A stretch of 64,000 nucleotides of DNA from Gammaproteobacteria bacterium (GCA_021156105.1 JAJNBD010000005.1:1-64000), one strand, 5' to 3'. Counted from the first letter of the stretch, positions 42,319 to 51,701 are shown. Numbers and translations: made by a program. Notes: a model not told the origin generated them from the letters alone.

Positions 42319-42510
42319 TTAAAGCATCATTTCTTCTACGATTTCTTCAAGGTATTTTTCAAATTCATCTTCAAACCACGAACCAAGCTTTCCACTTAAT
42401 GCCTCTTGATTATGATTGTCCAGCAATAACTTACGCCACAAACCCGTAACAAAAGTAACCCCCATGACTCCAATTTTCACAGGTTTTTTCTGTGTCATAG
42501 AAGTGATCAA
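42319..42510 (-). CDS. Possible small acidic protein
   Basis: A 63-residue frame from TTG, or 59 residues from ATG 42498 (MTQKKPVKIGVMG). The end is strongly acidic (WFEDEFEKYLEEIVEEMML). I recognise no family, and the Shine-Dalgarno is poor. Support comes from the strong terminator 100 bases downstream on the same strand. It could instead be the remnant of a decayed gene. Confidence 0.35.
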   Translation of the reverse strand: MITSMTQKKPVKIGVMGVTFVTGLWRKLLLDNHNQEALSGKLGSWFEDEFEKYLEEIVEEMML

Positions 42511-42754
42511 ATAAGCTACAACACTCGCGCAGCAGAAGCAGCGAACCCTTTACAAACTTTAATACGATACTTTTTCCCAAAGCTTCTTCCGCAGCGTTAT
42601 AAGCTATATTCCCATCTGTTAATTAATTCTGCCATAGCCTACTCGCAAGCGATTTCAGCTTTTAAAGATATGCTAATACCTCAAACCTCTCAAGTTCTTG
42701 CGCTTCATCGCTTATGCCGCTATCATCATTTTTATATAGCAATAGGATACTTTT
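42511..42754. other. Intergenic region with no gene seen
   Basis: No supported ORF, RNA gene or clear repeat between the small acidic ORF and the LOG-family gene. TATAGCAATAGG (about 42735-42746) just before the ATG may include that gene's ribosome site. Confidence 0.4.
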
Positions 42755-43660
42755 ATGAAACGGAAAATTTCTACTCCACTGCATAATATTCGCGAAGAGT
42801 TGAACTCTCAGCAACATAGCAAAATCCCTAGCAAAGAAGCTGCCAGTTATATTACAGATCAAAAAGAACTGCCTTCAAGCTACCGCTTAGCCTTCCTTGA
42901 CTCAGAATTTATGCTAAGCGAAGCTACCCGGCCAATGCGTTTGCAGCTTGAGCTATTAAAGCCTGAGCTTGAATTACAAAAACAAAATATTCTTTCGACT
43001 ATTATTGTTTTTGGCAGCGCAAGGATTCTTTCTCCTGAAAAAGCCAAGCTTGAATTATTCCGCGCTTTAAAAGACTACAAACGAAAAGCAAGCAAAGACA
43101 ATGCCGCCGCTTTAGCGCTCGCCCAAAAAAAATTCAAACAATCGCGCTACTATACCGAAGCACAAAATTTTAGCAAAATTGTTTCCGCCGACAGTCAAAA
43201 CAATACCACAAGACAATATGTCATGATGACGGGTGGTGGCCCAGGCATTATGGAAGCAGTTAATCGTGGCGCTCATGAAATTGGCGCAAAATCTATTGGT
43301 TTAAATATTTTACTGCCTTTTGAGCAAATGCCTAATCCTTATATTTCACCAGGGCTGTCATTTCGCTTTCATTATTTTGCGATACGTAAAATGCATTTTC
43401 TTATGCGCGCAAAAGCGCTGGTTGCTTTTCCTGGTGGCTTTGGCACGATGGATGAAATTTTTGAAACTTTAACGCTGCTACAAACTCAAAAAATGAGCCC
43501 TATTCCGGTTTTGCTTTTTCATCGTGAATTTTGGGAGACGGCGGTTAATTTCGAATACCTCCTGGAAGAAGGTCTCATTTCGCCGGAAGACATGCATTTA
43601 TTTAGATATGTGGAAACCGCGGAAGAAGCTTGGAACTATATTCAACGTTTTTATGAATAA
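42755..43660 (+). CDS. LOG-family protein (nucleotide 5'-monophosphate phosphoribohydrolase-like)
   Basis: A 301-residue protein of the LOG/TIGR00730 family. The defining motifs are GGGPGIMEA (160-168) and PGGFGTMDE (226-234). Family members hydrolyse the N-glycosidic bond of AMP or of cytokinin riboside monophosphates. Residues 1-80 (with EAASYITDQKELPSSYRLAF) form an extension found in larger proteobacterial members. The region 100-150 contains an insertion rich in Lys/Ala. It is cytosolic. It converges with aroE with a 10-base overlap at the 3' ends. Confidence 0.85.
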   Translation: MKRKISTPLHNIREELNSQQHSKIPSKEAASYITDQKELPSSYRLAFLDSEFMLSEATRPMRLQLELLKPELELQKQNILSTIIVFGSARILSPEKAKLELFRALKDYKRKASKDNAAALALAQKKFKQSRYYTEAQNFSKIVSADSQNNTTRQYVMMTGGGPGIMEAVNRGAHEIGAKSIGLNILLPFEQMPNPYISPGLSFRFHYFAIRKMHFLMRAKALVAFPGGFGTMDEIFETLTLLQTQKMSPIPVLLFHREFWETAVNFEYLLEEGLISPEDMHLFRYVETAEEAWNYIQRFYE

Positions 43661-44454
43661 AGCTGAATGTTTTTTGTGTTAGGCCGCAACCCAAACCACT
43701 GATAAAAAGCTTCCGCTGCTTGCTCAATCAACATACCTAAACCATCATAAGCTTTTAGGCCTTGTGCGTTAGCCCAGTGAATGAGCGGCGTTGGTTTTTC
43801 ATGGCCATATTTCAAATCATATATTGCAAGCGTTTTAGGAAGAAATGAACTTTCTAGCGATTGTTTGATAATTTCAAAATCACTTGTCGCATCAATTAAC
43901 AGCGCCGAGCTTTCTAAAAATTGAGATAAATTTGTTGCCGCTACAATTGGCACCTTTTGATCGTATTGAGCAACAAGGCTAGCAGCTTTATGCACATCAC
44001 GGTTAATGAGAATAATGCTTGAAGGTTTAGCAGATGCAAGGGCTGGTAATATGCCACGAGCAGCGCCGCCTGCACCAACAATAATCACTTGCTGATTTTC
44101 AATAACAATATTTTTCGCATATAGATCTTTTAAAAGCCCAGTGCCATCCGTATTATCGCCCCACAATTTTCCATCTTGAAGCTTGATCGTATTAACAGCA
44201 CCAGACTGTTGCGCTCGTTCGCTTAACGCCTCAACAAAGTTGAAGGCTTCGGTCTTGAAGGGCGCGGTAATATTGCAACCTAAACCACCTTGCGCAAAAA
44301 AATCTTGCGCCGCAAGTACGAAACCATCTAATGGTGCAAGAATTTTTTCATAAGAAAGAGCAAGGCCAAATTGCGCCGCAAATTGCTGATGAATTTGCGG
44401 CGAAAGAGAGTGCGCAATAGGATTTCCAAAGACAGCGAGTTTATAGAAAGTCAT
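43651..44454 (-). CDS. aroE: Shikimate dehydrogenase
   Basis: A 267-residue NADPH-dependent enzyme that reduces 3-dehydroshikimate in aromatic amino acid synthesis. FGNPIAHSLSPQIHQQF binds shikimate, NITAPFKTEAF carries the catalytic Lys, DNTDGTGLL and GAGGAARGILPAL (NADP loop) follow. A GTG in frame at 44457 overlaps the stop of the upstream small gene; ATG 44454 is the more natural start. It is probably translated with that small membrane protein. Confidence 0.95.
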   Translation of the reverse strand: MTFYKLAVFGNPIAHSLSPQIHQQFAAQFGLALSYEKILAPLDGFVLAAQDFFAQGGLGCNITAPFKTEAFNFVEALSERAQQSGAVNTIKLQDGKLWGDNTDGTGLLKDLYAKNIVIENQQVIIVGAGGAARGILPALASAKPSSIILINRDVHKAASLVAQYDQKVPIVAATNLSQFLESSALLIDATSDFEIIKQSLESSFLPKTLAIYDLKYGHEKPTPLIHWANAQGLKAYDGLGMLIEQAAEAFYQWFGLRPNTKNIQLYS

Positions 44455-44456
44455 CA

Positions 44457-44696
44457 CTAAATAGAGGCGTAATGACTTTTTTCATTAGAACAACAGCGCT
44501 GTTGTACGCATTCAGCAACGGCAACACCTGCTGCAGAAGCCATTGTTCCCCACATGAGAGACAAGACGCAGATGCCATTAGCAAAGCCATCGCTATTATT
44601 TAAAGTAAAGCGTAAAGTAGCACTGGTCGCAATTGTTAACGCCTCTAATATAGTGAACGTTACTGCCTTGGGATGCCTTTTTAAAAATTCAAACAT
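44457..44696 (-). CDS. Small two-helix membrane protein
   Basis: A 79-residue protein with two predicted membrane helices (about 10-32 and 36-62) and a Cys-rich end (ECVQQRCCSNEKS). I recognise no family. It lies 17 bp after icd (same strand) and touches aroE, so it is probably part of an icd-small-aroE transcript. Confidence 0.55.
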   Translation of the reverse strand: MFEFLKRHPKAVTFTILEALTIATSATLRFTLNNSDGFANGICVLSLMWGTMASAAGVAVAECVQQRCCSNEKSHYASI

Positions 44697-44713
44697 GATT
44701 CACTCACTAATAA

Positions 44714-45970
44714 TTACATGTGTTGAATTATTGCATCACCAAACTGTGAACAACTCAATAATTTTGCGCCTGACATTAAGCGTTCAAAATCATAGGTAAC
44801 TGTTTTCGCTTGGATAGCACCATCCATACCTTTAATAATTAAATCTGCTGCTTCTGTCCAACCCATATGGCGCAACATCATTTCTGCTGACAAGATTAAA
44901 GAACCTGGGTTAACTTTATCTTGACCCGCATATTTTGGTGCTGTTCCGTGCGTTGCTTCAAACATTGCAACGTTATCACTTAAGTTTGCGCCAGGCGCAA
45001 TACCAATACCACCCACTTCTGCTGCTAATGCATCGGAAATATAGTCGCCGTTTAAGTTTAAGGTTGCGATCACATCATATTCTGCTGGGCGCAATAAAAT
45101 TTGCTGTAAGAAAGCGTCAGCAATAACGTCTTTGATGATAATTTCTTTACCGGTTTTTGGATTTTTAATTTTCATCCATGGGCCGCCATCAATTAATTCG
45201 CCACCAAATTCTTTTTGCGCAATACCATAACCATAATCTTTAAAGGCACCTTCAGTAAACTTCATGATATTACCTTTGTGCACTAAAGTAACCGAGCTGC
45301 GATCGTTATCGATAGCATATTGAATTGCCGCACGAACCAAGCGCTCAGAACCATCTTTTGATACTGGTTTAATACCAATACCACAATGTTCTGGGAAGCG
45401 AATTTTTTTCACACCCATTTCTTTTTGTAAAAACTCAATAACTTTTTTAGCGCCTTCGCTATCTGCTGGCCATTCGATTCCTGCATAAATATCTTCAGAG
45501 TTTTCACGGAAAATGACCATATCAACTTTTTCGGGTTCTTTCACAGGGCTTGGCACGCCTTTGAAATAACGCACAGGACGTAAGCAAATAAATAAATCTA
45601 ATTGTTGACGCAATGCCACATTCAATGAGCGAATACCACCGCTAACTGGCGTGGTCAATGGACCTTTGATAGAAACTACATAATCGCGTACTGCTTCTAA
45701 TGTTTCTTCTGGAAGCCAAGTATCTTTATCATAAACTTGGGTTGCTTTTTCACCGGCATAAACTTCCATCCATTCAATCTTGCGCTGACCGCCATAAGCT
45801 TTTTCAACAGCCGCATCAACCACTTTTTTCATCGGCGGCGTAATGTCCACACCGGTGCCATCCCCTTCAATAAAAGGAATAATGGGGTTGTTCGGCACAT
45901 TCAAAGAGAAGTCTTTGTTGACCGTTATTTTTTGACCATTTGCTGGTACTTTAATGTGTTGGAAAGACAT
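44714..45970 (-). CDS. icd: NADP-dependent isocitrate dehydrogenase
   Basis: A 418-residue Icd that converts isocitrate to 2-oxoglutarate. The substrate and phosphorylation loop reads [59 protein letters not shown], and the NADP-binding end [29 protein letters not shown] are intact. Length and motifs match E. coli Icd. Whether AceK controls it cannot be seen here. A small membrane protein and aroE follow. Confidence 0.97.
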   Translation of the reverse strand: MSFQHIKVPANGQKITVNKDFSLNVPNNPIIPFIEGDGTGVDITPPMKKVVDAAVEKAYGGQRKIEWMEVYAGEKATQVYDKDTWLPEETLEAVRDYVVSIKGPLTTPVSGGIRSLNVALRQQLDLFICLRPVRYFKGVPSPVKEPEKVDMVIFRENSEDIYAGIEWPADSEGAKKVIEFLQKEMGVKKIRFPEHCGIGIKPVSKDGSERLVRAAIQYAIDNDRSSVTLVHKGNIMKFTEGAFKDYGYGIAQKEFGGELIDGGPWMKIKNPKTGKEIIIKDVIADAFLQQILLRPAEYDVIATLNLNGDYISDALAAEVGGIGIAPGANLSDNVAMFEATHGTAPKYAGQDKVNPGSLILSAEMMLRHMGWTEAADLIIKGMDGAIQAKTVTYDFERLMSGAKLLSCSQFGDAIIQHM

Positions 45971-46084
45971 GAGAATTGGCTCCGGTAAAAAGCCTATATG
46001 ATACCAGAAAATCAGCGCATCGAGTCCATTCAGAATTGAAGCTGGTTTTTTAAGAATAAGCGAAAACCAAGCGCCCCATTACGG

Positions 46085-48628
46085 TCATGGCGCTGACTCA
46101 TCTTTTTTTGGCAAAGGATAAAGAATTTCTAAATCTGCTAAAAAGCTACCATGCCGAGGTTTAATAAGCCCTTCGGTATTCATAGCTAAATATAGAATTT
46201 CCTTGGCTCTTGTGCAAGCCACATATAGCAACCTTAACCGTTCATGGCGCGCTTTTGTTTTTTGCAATTGCCAAATAAATGAAAAAATTTGATTTTTATC
46301 CTCACCAGTTTGGCGTAAAGGCGCTAGCAAAAATTTTGGTCCAGAAGGCAAAATCACTTCATCAAAAACTAAAAGTGGAGCATCGTCTTGCTGGCCAGCT
46401 CGCTCTAAGGCTGGCAAAAAGACTACATCAAACTCTAGACCTTTGGCTTTATGAATAGTCATAATCTCAATAGCACCTGGCTTTTCTTCGGACGTAAACG
46501 AGACATGATGCAAGTGCCGCTCAAACAAGGCAACATCTTCTAGATTGCCGAATGCTTGATGTGTTTCCAACAATTGCCAAAACTGCTTAGCCGCTCGCTG
46601 AGCGTCATGAGAGCTCCAATATTTTTCTGCACCAGATTCACGCCATAAACGACACAACAGTTGATCTAAAGGCTGGCGGCGAACCTGTGTAATTGCTTTT
46701 TCCCAAAGCATTAGAATACGACTTAATTTTGGATCAGGATTTTTTACACTGTTCAAACGCGGCCAAACGATTTGTTCATTTTGTTCAAATAATGCTTGTA
46801 ACGCTGGCAAGTCCATTTCCAGCCATGGTACACGCAATATCGAAAGCCAAGCTAAGCGGTCTTCTAAATTTAATAATGCTTTTAACCAACTTAATAAATC
46901 AATAATTACCGGCTGCTCTGCCAGGCTGGTTAATTCATTTGAAATATAACTAATACTTTCGGCTTGCAGCTGTGGCAAAATCTCTTGTAAATGGCTACGC
47001 GAGCGTACCAAAATTGCTATTTTTGTTGCAGAATTTTTTATTTTCAGTGCTTTAATATGCGCAATAATTTCTGCGTCGTTTTTTAAAACCCGTGTTGCTT
47101 CTTGGCTTGATTCTAAAAGTTGAGCGGCCTCAGATTTCGTGCTTGCAATGACAGGAACGTAGGCAACAGCCCCTTCTTCCATCATCGACACAGCTGGCAA
47201 TACCTGCGAAAGTTTTTCATTATAAAAATCCACCAAAGCTTTTTGCGAGCGAAAGTTTTGCGTCAATTGAATAGTTTGCAAATTTAAATGACCAAAACCT
47301 TGTTGCCAAACACGCAAAAACAAACCGACTTCCGCTTGGCGAAAACGATAAATTGATTGCAACGGATCGCCTACTAAAAACAAGGTCCGTCCATCCCCCT
47401 CTTGCCAACCTTGGGTCAAACGCTCTAGCAAGCGGTATTGCAATAATGAAGTATCTTGAAACTCATCAACTAAAACATGCTGCAAACGATAATCAAATGC
47501 TAACGCTAAATCAGTTGGCGCACCTTCTTGGCCCAGCACCATTAATGCCCGCAAAGCAATCTCTGTGAAATCGCAAGCTTGTTGCTCTTGCATTACCTCT
47601 TGCCAATAAACCATTAAGCCTTGCAAGACTTGCAAAATAAATTGCACCGATTGCCACTCGTCCTCGTGATATTTTTCAGGTGGCGCAATAGCTAACATTT
47701 GCAATGCTTCTGTTAAGCCAGGCGTTTCTGCAACTTGTTTTAATACGGCGAGCATTTTTTCTTTTTGAGATTTAAAAAATGCTTTTTCTTCTTTTTCACC
47801 TGTCGGAAACCCCAGGCGCTTATCGACTGTCTTGCGCAAGTTGCCATCTTGCGTCAACAAAAACTTTGGCAAGCATAACCAAAAATTATCGGTGCTCACA
47901 TCTAAAGGGTTGCCATTACTATTAGCAAACTTAATCAAGGCGGTAACTTCATGCACTAAGTGTTCAGGCATGCCTTGCCTAACGGCATTAATCGCCTCTT
48001 CTAGACAGGCAGTTAAATTTCTTTCTAACTGTTCACGCCATGCGGCATTATTTTGCGCAACGGGCAAAAGCATTAACCATTGCTCACGCTTGGCAAGCAT
48101 ATCGATCAATAAATGCTGCAGTTTCTGCCAACGATTATCACACTGCAACAGCAATGCATGCAGCGCTTGTTGCCAAGGATAAGCTTGATCTGCTTCTTCT
48201 AACATGCGTTGCGTTGCTTGCTGATAAAGCACACCTGGCAAAGCTTCTACTTCATAGGCAAAAATACCGGAGTGGACGGGTGATTCTTCCACAATACGCG
48301 CGCATAAACCATCGATCGTCATAACTTGTAAACGCTCAGGGCGCAACAATAGCTGCCAATTTTTTTCTTGATCTTTTTGTAAAACAGGCTTAGCAAAAAT
48401 ATTGCTAGGATCTTGTAGATAGCGCAAGATGCGCTCACGCATTTCATTAGCGGCTTTTTTAGTAAAAGTAATGGCTAATACTTGTTCTGGCTGATTAACG
48501 CTCGCAAGCGCTGTGAGAAAACGTCGGCATAAAATTTCTGTTTTTCCTGAACCAGCAGGCGCCTGCACGATCACCGAGTGGTGCATATCCAGCGCTGCTT
48601 GGCGTGCGGATTCATCAGAAATTATCAT
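46085..48628 (-). CDS. UvrD/AddA-like superfamily 1 helicase lacking nuclease domain
   Basis: An 847-residue helicase. Walker A APAGSGKT (23-30), motif Ia AITFTKKAANEMRERIL, motif II VDEFQDTS, motif III LVGDPLQSIYRFRQAEVG, motif IV QNFRSQKALV, motif V IMTIHKAKGLEFDVVFLP and motif VI YVACTRAKEILYLA are all present. The wording is closest to the AddA/RecB side of the UvrD superfamily. AddA proteins usually run over 1,000 residues and end in a PD-(D/E)xK nuclease; this one stops about 40 residues after motif VI. It probably unwinds DNA in break repair, with another protein supplying nuclease. A TTG at 48634 is a possible alternative start. No addB is adjacent. Confidence 0.8.
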   Translation of the reverse strand: MIISDESARQAALDMHHSVIVQAPAGSGKTEILCRRFLTALASVNQPEQVLAITFTKKAANEMRERILRYLQDPSNIFAKPVLQKDQEKNWQLLLRPERLQVMTIDGLCARIVEESPVHSGIFAYEVEALPGVLYQQATQRMLEEADQAYPWQQALHALLLQCDNRWQKLQHLLIDMLAKREQWLMLLPVAQNNAAWREQLERNLTACLEEAINAVRQGMPEHLVHEVTALIKFANSNGNPLDVSTDNFWLCLPKFLLTQDGNLRKTVDKRLGFPTGEKEEKAFFKSQKEKMLAVLKQVAETPGLTEALQMLAIAPPEKYHEDEWQSVQFILQVLQGLMVYWQEVMQEQQACDFTEIALRALMVLGQEGAPTDLALAFDYRLQHVLVDEFQDTSLLQYRLLERLTQGWQEGDGRTLFLVGDPLQSIYRFRQAEVGLFLRVWQQGFGHLNLQTIQLTQNFRSQKALVDFYNEKLSQVLPAVSMMEEGAVAYVPVIASTKSEAAQLLESSQEATRVLKNDAEIIAHIKALKIKNSATKIAILVRSRSHLQEILPQLQAESISYISNELTSLAEQPVIIDLLSWLKALLNLEDRLAWLSILRVPWLEMDLPALQALFEQNEQIVWPRLNSVKNPDPKLSRILMLWEKAITQVRRQPLDQLLCRLWRESGAEKYWSSHDAQRAAKQFWQLLETHQAFGNLEDVALFERHLHHVSFTSEEKPGAIEIMTIHKAKGLEFDVVFLPALERAGQQDDAPLLVFDEVILPSGPKFLLAPLRQTGEDKNQIFSFIWQLQKTKARHERLRLLYVACTRAKEILYLAMNTEGLIKPRHGSFLADLEILYPLPKKDESAP

Positions 48629-48670
48629 AAACAAAAGTTAAAGCTGTTTTCTGTTCTATTAATGTGAACT

Positions 48671-49693
48671 TTATTTATCGACGGTCAAATTTTTTGAAAC
48701 TTCGCCAACTTGCTGCAAATTCGTTGGATCTACTTTCATAACCGGCGCGCCTTGCGCAAAGTTAAGCTTTTTGAAATCCAACCAAATCATATTCGGCGCT
48801 GCTGTTGAGTTGAAATAATAAATCTTATTGCTTAAATCCTGCACCGACATCCATCGCGTTGCCCAAGAATCCTCTGTAACAGAACCTGAAGTATCTTCAG
48901 CGCCAAAAGGTACCATGGTGGTACGCATCACTGAAGCAATACCCGCCATTGCATCCACATAATTTTTGGGAGCAGGTAAAGTTTTTAAATAAGAAGCAGC
49001 GCGCACAAAGCGGCTTAGTGGATCAACATCACCCGGCATCGCAAGCTTGCCGCCAAAAAATTTATATTTTTTAAGATTGGCTAATTGAACATCATAAGCG
49101 GGCTCATTCGTCATGACTTGATATTGCTTACCATGATGCACCACCATTTTCCCTTTAATAAATTCAACAATGGCGGAATCACCGCTCGCATCTTCTACAG
49201 CAATGTGAATCGGCCATTCTCGACCATGCACTTTAGTGGCTACCACTTGAAAATTTTTTACTGCAGCCAATGCTTCATCAACGGTTTTACAATTATCTAG
49301 CAAATATTGCGCCCACATAACATTAGACAAACCAGGCTTTGAGGAATCTCTTTTTTCATATTGGCTATCATTTAAGTAAAGCAAATGTGCACCAAAACCT
49401 ACTTCATTTAAACCTTCAGAAGCAGCGGGTGTATGGAAAGCAGTAATCACAACATTGCCATACTTGGATTTCCACTGCAAAGAATTTTCGCCCGCCATGC
49501 CCTCATGCGAAGTACCACGTGGATAAACCACCATTTGCGGTTCATCGCTGATATACAAGTCCATGGTACGACCAGCGACTTTGGCAACATCGTTATTATT
49601 CCAAAATGCCATAGTGCAAGCGTTAGCACTTTGTTGTGCAAAACTTGTTGCAAGAATTAAAGCGCTTAATACGAAGCAAGATTTTTTTAACAT
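48671..49693 (-). CDS. Secreted linear-amide hydrolase, choloylglycine hydrolase family
   Basis: A 340-residue Ntn hydrolase. The signal peptide ends SANA, leaving C26 as the N-terminal nucleophile (ACTMAFW). R42 and D45 in GRTMD sit at the same distances from the Cys as R18 and D21 from C2 of bile salt hydrolase; the Asn/Arg region FKKLNFAQG near the end follows. Family members cleave bile salts, penicillin V or acyl-homoserine lactones. Periplasmic or secreted location fits Gram-negative members. The substrate is not readable; acyl-homoserine lactone or host N-acyl amides are possibilities. Confidence 0.9.
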   Translation of the reverse strand: MLKKSCFVLSALILATSFAQQSANACTMAFWNNNDVAKVAGRTMDLYISDEPQMVVYPRGTSHEGMAGENSLQWKSKYGNVVITAFHTPAASEGLNEVGFGAHLLYLNDSQYEKRDSSKPGLSNVMWAQYLLDNCKTVDEALAAVKNFQVVATKVHGREWPIHIAVEDASGDSAIVEFIKGKMVVHHGKQYQVMTNEPAYDVQLANLKKYKFFGGKLAMPGDVDPLSRFVRAASYLKTLPAPKNYVDAMAGIASVMRTTMVPFGAEDTSGSVTEDSWATRWMSVQDLSNKIYYFNSTAAPNMIWLDFKKLNFAQGAPVMKVDPTNLQQVGEVSKNLTVDK

Positions 49694-49766
49694 TGAAAAC
49701 TCCCTTTAAATAAAATTAGCGCAACTGTAGGGTAATACGATTTTACTTTGCTCGCCCCACAAACAC

Positions 49767-51065
49767 TTAACCTTCCAAACTCAACATACCTGATTTATCG
49801 TCATAAGCAAAAATTTCTGCGTAGCGCCCCCAATCAATCAATACACGCAATACACGCTCTGCTTCTTGTTCACTGAGATAATCTTCTAATTCATTTAAAA
49901 AACGCGCTAAAGTTGCGGATTTATTTGGGCGGCTTTCTAGCACCTGAATAATATGACCTGCTAAAGGAATATTTTTTAGTAAATGTTTAGCAAAGATTTT
50001 TTTACGCTCTAAAATATCAGCGCTAGCAAACTGCTTACCGGCTGGCGTTAAAATAATATCGGCATTGCGCACTTGAGCAAAACCTAAAATTTCGATGACT
50101 TCGGTAATGGGGAATAAATCATCGACATTCAAATTGAGATAATCGGCTAATTCAGGCAAGTCCATGCGATCATGATGCTCTGACTCATGCAAGGTTTCAA
50201 TTAAACCCGTTAACTCAGAAATTTCTACATCCGGTAAGCGATAGCTAATATCTAAAGTTTTCATGCGTTGCGCTTGAACATAACCTGCTTTTTCTGCACG
50301 CCCGCGAGATGTCATCAAGCCATAAATTTGCTCTACTAAGCTACGAAATTCTTCATCCTGGTCATAACGAGGATGCGGCATCTTCACTTGCAATTCTGCA
50401 CGAATCGTTCCAGGATCGCTGTTGAAAATAATAATTCGATCCGCTAGCATGACTGCTTCTTCAATGTTATGCGTCACAAACAAAATACCATTCGTATTAG
50501 TTTGCTTCGTTTCCCAAAGATCCAACAAGTCACTTTTTAAGTTATCGGCTGTTAATACATCTAATGCTGAGAATGCTTCATCCATTAATAATAAATCGGG
50601 GTTAACAACCAAAGCTCGCGCAAACCCTACGCGCTGGCGCATACCACCAGAAAGCTCTTTAGGAAAAGCCGATTCAAAGCCATCTAAACCAATAATATCA
50701 ATGACTTTTAATGCACGAGCGCGGCGCTCCTCTGGTGGAACACCTTGCGCTTCCAAACCTAGTTCCACATTTTGCAATACTGTAAGCCAGGGCAAAAGTG
50801 CAAAGCTTTGAAATACCATTGCCACCCCATCCACAGGGCCAGTGACAGGCTTACCGCGATACAATACTTCACCCGCATTAGGTTTAATTAAACCAGCAAT
50901 AATTCTTAATAACGTCGATTTACCTGAACCAGATTTGCCAAGGATTGCAACAATTTCACCTTCATTTAAGGAAAAATTTACATCATCCAAAACCACTAAA
51001 TCTTGATGTTCAGCTTTGGGAAAAAGTTTTTTAACGTTGTTGAGTTGAATAATAGGAACTGGCAT
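49767..51065 (-). CDS. NrtD/SsuB/TauB-type ABC transporter ATPase with C-terminal AAA-associated domain
   Basis: A 432-residue protein. The first about 265 residues are an ABC ATPase of the nitrate/sulfonate/taurine class: Walker A GKSGSGKST, Q-loop FQSFALLPWLTV, signature LSGGMRQRVGFARAL, Walker B LLLMDEAFSALD, and H-loop THNIEEAV. The C-terminal about 165 residues (SELTGLIETLHESEHHDRMD...VLIDWGRYAEIFAYDD) match the AAA-associated extension found in some members. No permease or binding protein is adjacent, so the partner lies elsewhere. A TTG at 51071 is an alternative start. The upstream DNA is a REP-like repeat, where a partner may have been lost. Confidence 0.88.
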   Translation of the reverse strand: MPVPIIQLNNVKKLFPKAEHQDLVVLDDVNFSLNEGEIVAILGKSGSGKSTLLRIIAGLIKPNAGEVLYRGKPVTGPVDGVAMVFQSFALLPWLTVLQNVELGLEAQGVPPEERRARALKVIDIIGLDGFESAFPKELSGGMRQRVGFARALVVNPDLLLMDEAFSALDVLTADNLKSDLLDLWETKQTNTNGILFVTHNIEEAVMLADRIIIFNSDPGTIRAELQVKMPHPRYDQDEEFRSLVEQIYGLMTSRGRAEKAGYVQAQRMKTLDISYRLPDVEISELTGLIETLHESEHHDRMDLPELADYLNLNVDDLFPITEVIEILGFAQVRNADIILTPAGKQFASADILERKKIFAKHLLKNIPLAGHIIQVLESRPNKSATLARFLNELEDYLSEQEAERVLRVLIDWGRYAEIFAYDDKSGMLSLEG

Positions 51066-51112
51066 GATCAAAAGCTCAAAATTTTCATCCCCTCATTATA
51101 CCCGATCTCTAA

Positions 51113-51193
51113 GTCAACAACCGGGGTCAGACCCGTTTTGTTGACCAAGAAGCTAAAGTCAACAAAACGGGTCTGTCCCCGGTTGTTGACTTT
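51113..51193. repeat. Inverted pair of REP-like palindromes
   Basis: GTCAACAACCGGGGTCAGAC... and its reverse complement ...GTCCCCGGTTGTTGAC flank a 16-base spacer. This is the same unit as at 16.7 kb, but the stem bases differ at matched positions (CCGGGG/CCCGTT against CGGGG/CCCCAT). The right end overlaps the stop codon of the next gene. Confidence 0.8.
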
Positions 51194-51701
51194 AGATTTT
51201 TCGGCTGTCGTAAGCCCAGTGTAGTAATGCTTGGCGTTGCCTTGCTCGGCAAGCCAGATCGCCTTTAAAACAATATTTTTTGATTTGTGCGATATGGCGT
51301 TTCATCATTAACCAGCGTTTGATTTGCCGGTCATCTTCTTCAGGAATACGTCTACCCATGTAGTATCGGCAGTACCATTGAAACCAGCCGCGCGGGTCCT
51401 CAGGATAAATCCAGCCTTTCCTCCGCCATTCGGATAAAGGCTGGCTTGCATTAACAGCAAAAAAATTGAGTTTAGGATCATGATGACTTGAACAAAGCCT
51501 GGCCTCTTTAAACCAATCCTTCGGAAATTCTGCTTGGCAGTCTGTCATATATTTCCCACCAAATACCCCTAAAGCAAGCATTTCTTTAGGCGTTAATTCT
51601 GGCTGAAAACGCGGATCAAAATTTTTACCCCTCGACTCAGTCAATAAGTAACGGTAATTTTGCTGCATTTTGTCATTAACAATCACTAACTTGGCAGACA
51701 T
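51192..51701 (-). CDS. Conserved protein of unknown function
   Basis: A 169-residue soluble protein rich in aromatic and basic residues. Distinctive runs are FGGKYMTDC, SQPLSEWRRKGWIYPEDPRG, WFQWYCRYYMGRRIPEEDDR and CRARQRQALLHWAYD. I believe proteins with this DPRGWFQWYCRYY wording occur in diverse bacteria and some eukaryotes, without an assigned function; this is from memory. Cysteines C51, C68, C109, C142 and C149 might bind metal. The stop codon TAA is embedded in the end of the REP-like repeat. Confidence 0.7.
   Translation of the reverse strand: MSAKLVIVNDKMQQNYRYLLTESRGKNFDPRFQPELTPKEMLALGVFGGKYMTDCQAEFPKDWFKEARLCSSHHDPKLNFFAVNASQPLSEWRRKGWIYPEDPRGWFQWYCRYYMGRRIPEEDDRQIKRWLMMKRHIAQIKKYCFKGDLACRARQRQALLHWAYDSRKI

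Noticed and set aside
16733..51193. Insertion sequence or RAYT transposase linked to the REP-like repeats
   Set aside because: No transposase-like ORF (HUH or DDE motifs) was found in the window; only the non-coding units are present.
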